Below, one piece after another: positions 1-5,215 of a stretch of DNA of 8,663 nucleotides (the first letter of the stretch is position 1; each line of letters starts with the position of its first letter). A model generated the notes under the pieces. The model saw nothing but the letters and a program-made list of their open reading frames with translations. It was not told where the DNA came from and did not search any database. The stretch is from the NCBI GenBank assembly GCA_035534615.1, contig DATLRO010000129.1:1-8663 (forward strand), in the 5' to 3' direction. The stretch comes from JAGWRA01 sp035534615. Its GTDB lineage: Bacteria > Acidobacteriota > Vicinamibacteria > Vicinamibacterales > CAVVIG01. The position numbers and the translations under genes were made by a program.

Positions 1-417
1 CCGCAGCGCGTCGCCGTCGAACAGATCCAGGAAGATCGCGTTCAGCAGCACGCCGGCGACCTGCGCCGGCGGCGGGTAGCCGTCGACCGCCGGGCGGTCG
101 GCTTCCTCGCGCGTCCGGCCGTATCGCGTCGAGATGGCCAGGATCCGGTCGGCACCCAGATGGACGGCCGGCGACAGGGGGGCGGTCAGCCGGATGCCCC
201 CGTCCCCGTACCAGCCGTGATCGAGCTGGATGGCGGGAAAGAACAGCGGCAACGCGGCCGACGCCATGACGTGCTCGACGCCAATCTCGCCGGTCAGAAT
301 CGGCGGCGAGACGTCGGGGAACTCGGCCGCGAGGAAGCTCAGGAAGCCGATCTGGTAGGCGGCGCGGGCGCCGCCGCCGCTCAGCACGAGGGCCAGCCTG
401 GGGTGTGTCGACGACAT
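1..417 (-). CDS. Patatin-like phospholipase family protein, C-terminal end off the window, internally shortened and lacking the catalytic serine
   Basis: Patatin-family proteins are serine acyl hydrolases with a Ser-Asp dyad that cleave fatty acids from phospholipids. The 139 visible codons begin MSSTHPRLALVLSGGGARAA, containing the glycine-rich oxyanion motif (GGGAR, residues 14-18), and continue to an Asp-Gly-Gly motif (GDGG, residues 71-74), which carries the dyad aspartate. Further on is RILAISTRYG, then PPPAQVAGVLLNAIF near the edge, all in the style of one bacterial patatin subfamily. The serine elbow GxSxG that should follow PILTG (residues 39-43) is absent: the frame goes straight from ILTG to EIGVEHVMASAALPLFFPA, which in relatives lies well over 100 residues downstream. 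No stop or frameshift is visible. It is therefore an inactive remnant, a non-catalytic derivative or an assembly error. I chose the ATG at 417 because GGTGA lies 5 bases upstream; an in-frame ATG at 429 is also possible. It is divergent from aat. Confidence 0.8.
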   Translation of the reverse strand, partial: MSSTHPRLALVLSGGGARAAYQIGFLSFLAAEFPDVSPPILTGEIGVEHVMASAALPLFFPAIQLDHGWYGDGGIRLTAPLSPAVHLGADRILAISTRYGRTREEADRPAVDGYPPPAQVAGVLLNAIFLDLFDGDALR

Positions 418-474
418 CGCAGTCACCATCGGCGTCCGGGATCCAACCGGCGCCATCCTACCGCACGCGCCGAT

Positions 475-533
475 CCTCCGGCCGGGCCGGCCGGGTTTCG
501 TGCCAGAATGCCTTCCTGAGCCGCGGCCGGAGG
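475..533. repeat. 10-bp inverted repeat in the patatin/aat divergent intergenic region
   Basis: CCTCCGGCCG at 475-484 is the exact reverse complement of CGGCCGGAGG at 524-533, with 39 bases between. It lies in the 154-base gap between the divergent patatin and aat starts and ends 38 bases before the aat ATG. It could fold as a leader stem in the aat transcript or be an operator. High GC makes chance repeats more likely, so a function is only inferred. Confidence 0.35.
478..494. repeat. 17-bp CCGG-tandem palindrome
   Basis: The stretch is CCGGCCGG, a central G, then CCGGCCGG. Both arms are self-complementary, so it is at once a tandem CCGG array and a near-perfect palindrome. It overlaps the left arm of the larger inverted repeat (475-533). 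It is followed by GTTTCG but not by a T-run, so it is not a clear terminator. It may be a protein-binding or methylation-prone site, or simply low-complexity GC sequence. Confidence 0.35.
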
Positions 534-571
534 CGCCATCCGCGCGCCGGGAGGCACCGCGGCCCGACCGT

Positions 572-1144
572 ATGATTGCCGCATCGTCCCTGCTCGCCGC
601 CTACCGCACCGGCCTCTTTCCGATGGGCAGTCCGGAAGGGGGCCTCGACTGGTATTCGCCCGAGCGGCGGGGCATCATTCCGCTCGACCGCTTTCACGTG
701 CCGCGGCGCCTCGCCCGGCTCGTCCGGCAGGGCCGCTTCGACATCCGGATCGACACGGCGTTCGAAGAGGTGATGGCCGCCTGCGCCGCCCTCGAGGACA
801 GCTGGATCAATCAGGAGATTTTCGACAGCTACGTCAACCTCCATCGCCTGGGCTTCGCGCATTCGGTCGAGAGCTGGGACGGTCCGCGGCTGGCGGGCGG
901 CCTCTATGGCGTCAGCCTCCAGGCGGCGTTCTTCGGCGAATCGATGTTCAACCGCGTCACCGACGCCTCGAAGGTCGCGCTGGTGGCGCTGGTCGGGCGG
1001 CTGCGCGGCCGCGGGTACCGGCTGCTCGACACGCAATGGATCACGGAGCACCTGAGGCAGTTCGGCGCGGTCGAGATTCCGCGCGCGCGCTACCTGGCCC
1101 TGCTCGAAGAGAGTATGCAGACCACGTGCCGGTTCACCGACTGA
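572..1144 (+). CDS. aat: Leucyl/phenylalanyl-tRNA--protein transferase
   Basis: This cytoplasmic enzyme moves Leu or Phe from aminoacyl-tRNA onto proteins with N-terminal Arg or Lys, marking them for ClpS/ClpAP degradation (the N-degron pathway). The 190-residue protein has the family signatures in order: AAYRTGLFPMG (9-19), WYSPERRGIIPLDRFHVPRR (27-46), DSWIN (76-80), LHRLGFAHSVESW (90-102), FFGESMF (120-126) and LLDTQWITEH (151-160), ending with GAVEIPRARY. Glu123, Asp153 and Gln155 match the residues at positions 156, 186 and 188 of the E. coli enzyme. It is shorter than E. coli Aat (234 aa) mainly at the N-terminus, like many non-enterobacterial forms. The frame is open from 500, but residues before Met572 are Arg/Pro-rich and unlike Aat, so I use 572. 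No ribosome-binding site lies at normal distance; the nearest GGGAGG (549-554) is 17 bases away. The RNB gene follows after 54 bases on the same strand. Confidence 0.95.
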   Translation: MIAASSLLAAYRTGLFPMGSPEGGLDWYSPERRGIIPLDRFHVPRRLARLVRQGRFDIRIDTAFEEVMAACAALEDSWINQEIFDSYVNLHRLGFAHSVESWDGPRLAGGLYGVSLQAAFFGESMFNRVTDASKVALVALVGRLRGRGYRLLDTQWITEHLRQFGAVEIPRARYLALLEESMQTTCRFTD

Positions 1145-1188
1145 CGGCCGCATCGCCGTCGCCGGTCGCCTGATCGCCGACACGCGTC

Positions 1189-1194
1189 AGAGGA
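1189..1194 (+). promoter_or_regulatory. Ribosome-binding site of the RNB gene
   Basis: AGAGGA lies 4 bases before the ATG at 1199 and fixes that start. The block AGGATCCCATG is the same 11 bases seen at the start of the TolC-family gene on the other strand (5213-5223). Confidence 0.6.
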
Positions 1195-1198
1195 TCCC

Positions 1199-2671
1199 AT
1201 GCCCCACGACCAGTTCGCCGGCCAGCACCGCCGCGTGCTCCGGGAGATCGCCCGTCGCGCCATGCTCGACTACCGGTTCGAGCCCGATTTTCCCGAGCGC
1301 GAGCTCGCCGAGCTGCAGCGGTTGACGCGCCCCGCCCCGGCGCCGCCGGCCGTGCGGGACCTGCGCGAGCTGGCCTGGTGCTCGATTGACAACGACGACA
1401 CCCGCGACATCGACCAGCTGACGGTGTCGGCCGGCGCGGTCGACGGCGGCATCCGCCTGCTCGTCGCGATCGCCGACGTCGACTCGCTGGTGGCCAGAGG
1501 GACGGCGATCGACGAGCACGCGCGGCAGAACACGACCTCCATCTACACGCCGGCCGAGGTGTTCTGGATGCTGCCGGAGCAGCTCTCGGCCGGGCTGACG
1601 TCGCTGAGCGACCGGCAGGACCGCCTGGCGCTGGTGGTCGACATGCAGTTCGACGGTGACGGGACCCTGCATGCGGCGGAGGTCTCGCGCGCGCTCGTCC
1701 GGAACCGGGCGAAGCTCGCGTACCACAGCGTCGCCGCCTGGCTGGAGGGCGCGGGACCGATGCCGGAGGCGGTGGCAGCCGCCCCGGGCATGGACGCGCA
1801 GCTGCGCTCCCAGGACCGACTGGCGCAGCAGCTCCGCGCGCGCCGGCGGGAGCACGGCGCGCTCGACCTGCGGACGATCGAGGCGAAGGCGGTGTTCGAC
1901 GGCGACACGCTGCGCGAGCTGACGGTGGAGGGGCGGGACCGCGCGCGGGATCTGATCGAGGACTTCATGATTGCCGCCAACGGAGCCACCGCCCGCTACC
2001 TCCAGGCGCGCCGCTTTCCCTCCCTCCGGCGCGTCGTCCGGTCGCCCGAGCGGTGGTCCCGCATCGTCGCGGTGGCCGCCGGCCTCGGCGGCGCCCTGCC
2101 GCCCGAGCCGGACGCACCGGCCCTGGAAGAGTTTCTCGCGCAGCGGCGGCGGGCCGACCCGGAGAGCTTTCCGGATCTGTCGCACACGATCGTCAAGCTG
2201 CTCGGGCCGGGCGAGTACGTGGCGGAGCGGCCGGGCCAGGCCGCGCCCGGCCATTTCAGCCTCGCCGTGCGCGATTACACGCACTCGACCGCGCCGAACC
2301 GGAGGTACCCGGATCTCCTGACGCAGCGGCTGCTCAAGGCGGCCCTGGCGGAGCAGGACCCGCCGTACCGGTTCGACGAGCTCGACGCGCTGGCCCGCCA
2401 TTGCACGGACCGCGAGGACGCGGCGAACCGCGTCGAGCGCCGGGTGCGGAAGTCGGCGGCCGCGCTGCTGCTCGCGTCGCGCGTCGGCGAGCGGTTCGAC
2501 GGGATCGTCACCGGCGCGTCGGACAAGGGGACGTGGGCCCGGGTGTTTCATCCACCGGTCGAGGGGCGGGTGGTGCAGGGGTTCGAGGGGCTCGACGTCG
2601 GCGACCGCGTCCGCGTGCGGCTGCTCGACACGGACGTCCAGCGGGGCTTCATCGACTTCGCGCGCGCATGA
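1199..2671 (+). CDS. RNB-domain (RNase II/R family) 3'-5' exoribonuclease
   Basis: This is a 490-residue cytoplasmic ribonuclease of the RNase II superfamily, expected to degrade RNA from the 3' end. The RNB domain covers about residues 55-425. The metal site reads SIDNDDTRDIDQ (62-73): Asp64, Asp70 and Asp72 align with Asp201, Asp207 and Asp209 of E. coli RNase II, but the fourth aspartate (Asp210) is Gln73 here. Other hallmarks are NTTSIYTPAEVFWMLPEQLS (111-130), the substrate region DLIEDFMIAANGATARYL (251-268) and HSTAPNRRYPDLL (362-374), whose Arg368 matches the catalytic-site arginine (Arg500) of RNase II. The tail (about 433-490, FDGIVTGASDKGTWARVF onward) looks like an S1-type RNA-binding barrel. 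There is little room for the two N-terminal cold-shock domains of RNase II/R, and the protein is much shorter than those (644 and 813 aa). It resembles the compact RNase II-like group I associate with Deinococcus, from memory. It is probably co-transcribed with aat. Confidence 0.93.
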   Translation: MPHDQFAGQHRRVLREIARRAMLDYRFEPDFPERELAELQRLTRPAPAPPAVRDLRELAWCSIDNDDTRDIDQLTVSAGAVDGGIRLLVAIADVDSLVARGTAIDEHARQNTTSIYTPAEVFWMLPEQLSAGLTSLSDRQDRLALVVDMQFDGDGTLHAAEVSRALVRNRAKLAYHSVAAWLEGAGPMPEAVAAAPGMDAQLRSQDRLAQQLRARRREHGALDLRTIEAKAVFDGDTLRELTVEGRDRARDLIEDFMIAANGATARYLQARRFPSLRRVVRSPERWSRIVAVAAGLGGALPPEPDAPALEEFLAQRRRADPESFPDLSHTIVKLLGPGEYVAERPGQAAPGHFSLAVRDYTHSTAPNRRYPDLLTQRLLKAALAEQDPPYRFDELDALARHCTDREDAANRVERRVRKSAAALLLASRVGERFDGIVTGASDKGTWARVFHPPVEGRVVQGFEGLDVGDRVRVRLLDTDVQRGFIDFARA

Positions 2672-2675
2672 TCGC

Positions 2676-2705
2676 GGCGCCCGGGCACCCGGACCGGCCG
2701 GCGCC
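2676..2705. terminator. Possible GC-rich hairpin between convergent genes
   Basis: The 43-base gap between the converging RNB and permease genes contains GGCGCC at 2676-2681 and again at 2700-2705. With two further G-C pairs after a one-base bulge they can form a stem around GCACCCGGACCGG-like sequence. The same hairpin would serve both strands. There is no T-run on either side, so intrinsic termination is doubtful; position is the main argument. Confidence 0.25.
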
Positions 2706-2714
2706 CCGGACGGC

Positions 2715-3866
2715 TCAGCGCCCGGAACCGGGGCGCGCGCCCGACGCCACGAGCCGCTCGATCTCCCGGTATTCGCGCCAGTGCCGGAACGCCACCGACA
2801 GCACGCCGGCGACCGGGATCACCAGGAACGCGCCGGCCAGGCCGCCGATCTCGGTTCCCACCCAGATGGCCCCGATGACGACCAGCGCCGGCAGGTGCAT
2901 GCCGCGCCGGATCAGCCGCGGATAGATGACGTAATCCTGGACCAGCCGCAGCGCCACGAGGAAGGCCAGCACGGCGAGCGCGCGCTCGATCGGCTCGAGA
3001 CTGGACGCGAGGACGGCCACGCCCAGCGGACCGACGAACGGCAGAATCTCGAGCACGCCGGCCGCCGCCCCCGTCACGAGCGGATACGGGACCCGCAGCA
3101 GGGCGAAGCCCGCGCTGCACAGGCTTCCGACGATCAGACTGGCCGTCAGCTGGGCGCGCACGTACGCGGCCAGCGTGCTGTTCACGTCGTGCACGAACTC
3201 GCCGCCCCGCCACCGCAGATGGGCGTTCGGCAGCAGCCGCAGCGTCGATCGGCGGAACGCCGGCTGGCGGATCAGCAGCACGTAGGCGAGCACGGGCGTC
3301 AGCGCCAGCCAGGGCAGGTCGTGCGCCGCCGTCCTCACTTCTCCGAGCGCCTCGATCGCGTCGGCCACGACCCCGGCGGAGAACCGGTCGGTCAGCGTCA
3401 TGGCCGAGGCGCGGACCGCCGGCGGCAGGCTGATGCGCCCGAGCAGCTGCTCGCTGCCGCGGATGTGGCCGGCCGCCACGCGCAGCTGGACTGGCGCGGC
3501 CAGCACGAACCGGTCGAATTGACGGCTGACGCGGGCGCTGAGCAGCAGCCCGGTCAGGCCGGACGCGGCACTGACCGCGACGAGCACGATGAGCGTCGCC
3601 ATCTGCCGCGACGGGCGCCGGCGGCGCGCCCCGAGCCGGACGCGATGCGTCAGCAGGCGGGCCACGGGCGCCGTGAGATACGCCAGGAAGACGCTGATCA
3701 GGCCGATGATCAGCGCGCCGATGACGATCGTCCGCGCCCAGACGAGGCCGACGGTGACCGCGAGCGCGGCGGCAGACCAGACGAAGCGCGTGCGGCGCCG
3801 TCTCGCGTCGCTCCGCGGCCGGCCGTCACGGTCCGTCAACGCCTTGCCGTCGCCCGCGATCGCCAT
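2715..3866 (-). CDS. AI-2E/PerM-family (UPF0118) membrane permease
   Basis: This is a 383-residue polytopic inner-membrane protein of the AI-2E transporter family, whose members include TqsA (autoinducer-2 export), PerM and some sodium/proton antiporters; the substrate cannot be told from sequence. After a polar Arg-rich N-terminus (1-28) come two membrane helices (about 29-65), a basic loop ending RRRRPSR, a third helix (about 90-110), a soluble stretch (about 115-180), and a C-terminal helix bundle (about 185-360). Family-typical segments are VLEILPFVGPLGVAVLA (271-287), QDYVIYPRLIRRGMHLPALV (310-329) and the Gly-rich GTEIGGLAGAFLVIPVAGVL (337-356). Length is normal for the family. No clear ribosome-binding site precedes the ATG. 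The gene follows the TolC-family gene by 74 bases on the same strand, so it may be the last gene of the efflux operon or have its own promoter. Its end faces the end of the RNB gene. Confidence 0.88.
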   Translation of the reverse strand: MAIAGDGKALTDRDGRPRSDARRRRTRFVWSAAALAVTVGLVWARTIVIGALIIGLISVFLAYLTAPVARLLTHRVRLGARRRRPSRQMATLIVLVAVSAASGLTGLLLSARVSRQFDRFVLAAPVQLRVAAGHIRGSEQLLGRISLPPAVRASAMTLTDRFSAGVVADAIEALGEVRTAAHDLPWLALTPVLAYVLLIRQPAFRRSTLRLLPNAHLRWRGGEFVHDVNSTLAAYVRAQLTASLIVGSLCSAGFALLRVPYPLVTGAAAGVLEILPFVGPLGVAVLASSLEPIERALAVLAFLVALRLVQDYVIYPRLIRRGMHLPALVVIGAIWVGTEIGGLAGAFLVIPVAGVLSVAFRHWREYREIERLVASGARPGSGR

Positions 3867-3872
3867 GGAGAT

Positions 3873-3931
3873 CGACCGGCCCAGGAACAGGACAGGGTGG
3901 AGGGGAGCGATTGTACGACAGAAGCCGGTCG
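3873..3931 (-). repeat. 8-bp inverted repeat in the leader of the permease gene
   Basis: CGACCGGC at 3873-3880 and GCCGGTCG at 3924-3931 are exact reverse complements with a 43-base loop. On the transcribed strand the second arm ends 6 bases before the permease ATG, so a stem would cover the ribosome-binding region. This could dampen translation or end transcription after the TolC-family gene. Chance occurrence in GC-rich DNA is possible. Confidence 0.3.
3910..3915 (-). promoter_or_regulatory. Possible -10 element (TACAAT) for the permease gene
   Basis: Read on the minus strand, TACAAT matches the sigma-70 -10 consensus at five of six positions and sits 43 bases before the permease ATG, in one of the few AT-containing spots of the intergenic DNA. 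No recognisable -35 hexamer lies 16-18 bases upstream, so this is a weak call. Confidence 0.2.
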
Positions 3932-3940
3932 GCGCCGCCG

Positions 3941-5215
3941 TTACGGAAACTGTCCCAGCGCGACCAGCAGCGCCAGCTTGGCCTGCCGGAGCTGGTCTTC
4001 CGCCTGCGCGGCGGCCGTATCCGCATCGAGCGACGCCTGCTGCGCGTCGATCACCTCGATGTCGGTCGACGCGCCCGCCTTGAATGAAATGTCGGTGATT
4101 CTGACGACTTCCCGGGCCTGCTCGGCGGCGGCGCGGGCGGCGGTGAGCGCCTGCCCGGCGCTCGCCACGGCCGCTTCGGCCGTGCGCACGTCCGAGCGCG
4201 CCTGGCGCAGGTCGGCGTTGCGCGCAATCTTCGTCTGGTCGAGCGCGGCGAGCCGCTGCGCCTTCTCGGCGCTGCGCAATCCGCTGTCGAAGATCGGGAT
4301 GGCCGCCTCGAGCGTCAGCCGCCAGCTCTTCGATTTCTGGAAGAACGAGACCGGCGTGATGTCCTGCGGGGTGAACACGCTCGACACCGACGGCAGGCGG
4401 TCCTTCCAGCTGTCGTCGTACACGCGCGTGGCCGCCTGCTCCTGGGCCGCGGCGAGGCGGAGGTCGGCGCGCGCGCCCGCCATGTCGGATTCAGCCGTCT
4501 GCAGCGACGTCGGCAGGTCGAGCGTCGGCTCGCCGTCCGTGTCGACCGGATGGTCGACGGCGAGCAGCACGCCGAGCGCTTCCTGCGCCCGGTAGACGTT
4601 CATGGCCGCGTCGGCCACCAGCACCTCGTCGGACGACAGCGCCTGCCGGGCGCGCAGCTCGTCCAGCCGGCTGCCGGCGCCGGCCACCAGCTGCTCGTGC
4701 GCCAGGTCGTAGTGCGCCTTCGCGGTGTCCCGGGCGGTGACGTCGGCCTGGTAGACCCGGCGGCTGGCGATGATCGCCAGGTAGGCCTCGGCCGTCGCGA
4801 CGGCGACCTCGCGCTTGACGTTGACCTCGCCCAGGCGCGCCACCCGTTCGTTGTCGGCCGCCTGCGTCCGCTCGGCCCACTGCACCGGGGCGTACAGCAG
4901 CTGCGTCACGCTCACGCTGAGCGTCGTCTGGTTCTGGGGCTGGGCCACCTCGCCGTTGAACGTGACGCCGGTGTTCAGCGTCGCGTTGGTGACCGAGCCA
5001 TCGACGCTCGGCAGGATCACCGACGTGGCCTGGCGCAGGAGCGCCTGCGCCTGCAGGATGACCTGGGCGGCCTGCTGCACGGACGGGTTCTGCTGCATCG
5101 CCCGCGCGATCGCCTGCCGGAACGTCATGCGCACGCTCGGCGCCGGCGGCGCGGCCGACGCCAGCCCCGCGGCGCCCAGCCAGACCAGGGCGGCCGCCGT
5201 CAATCGTCTACTCAT
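3941..5215 (-). CDS. TolC-family outer-membrane efflux channel (OEP family)
   Basis: This is the 424-residue outer-membrane component of a tripartite efflux pump; three copies form a beta-barrel in the outer membrane continued by a long alpha-helical tunnel in the periplasm. Residues 1-21 are a Sec signal peptide (MSRRLTAAALVWLGAAGLAS, cut near LASA/A); no lipobox cysteine is present, so it should not be a lipoprotein like OprM. The mature part starts with MTFRQAIARAMQQNPSVQQA (30-49), the usual OEP opening. Two internally related halves follow, each with Ala/Gln/Arg-rich coiled coils (about 115-215 and 315-420) around strand segments such as LNTGVTFNGEVAQPQNQTTL and SWRLTLEAAIPIFDSGLRSA. Length is normal. 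It overlaps the upstream RND pump gene by 8 bases, has a strong GGAAGGA ribosome-binding site inside that gene, and so is probably translationally coupled to the pump it serves. Confidence 0.93.
   Translation of the reverse strand: MSRRLTAAALVWLGAAGLASAAPPAPSVRMTFRQAIARAMQQNPSVQQAAQVILQAQALLRQATSVILPSVDGSVTNATLNTGVTFNGEVAQPQNQTTLSVSVTQLLYAPVQWAERTQAADNERVARLGEVNVKREVAVATAEAYLAIIASRRVYQADVTARDTAKAHYDLAHEQLVAGAGSRLDELRARQALSSDEVLVADAAMNVYRAQEALGVLLAVDHPVDTDGEPTLDLPTSLQTAESDMAGARADLRLAAAQEQAATRVYDDSWKDRLPSVSSVFTPQDITPVSFFQKSKSWRLTLEAAIPIFDSGLRSAEKAQRLAALDQTKIARNADLRQARSDVRTAEAAVASAGQALTAARAAAEQAREVVRITDISFKAGASTDIEVIDAQQASLDADTAAAQAEDQLRQAKLALLVALGQFP

Noticed and set aside
500..571. Longer aat start at 500
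   Set aside because: The extra 24 residues are Pro/Arg/Glu-rich and unlike the Aat N-terminus, and the 10-bp inverted repeat falls in this stretch, fitting a leader better than coding sequence.
458..1183. 241-codon minus-strand frame opposite aat
   Set aside because: It is antisense to a clear aat gene and has no recognisable motif; composition is typical of a GC-rich shadow frame.
1187..2551. 454-codon open frame on the minus strand opposite the RNB gene
   Set aside because: The protein is rich in Arg, His, Gln and Pro with no family resemblance, and the opposite frame is a highly conserved nuclease. Long antisense frames are expected in such GC-rich DNA because stop codons are rare.
2781..4595. 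604-codon open frame on the plus strand across the permease and channel genes
   Set aside because: It runs through two well-recognised genes and their intergenic gap in antisense, and the product is low-complexity Arg/Asp/Gln/Ala sequence; a shadow frame.
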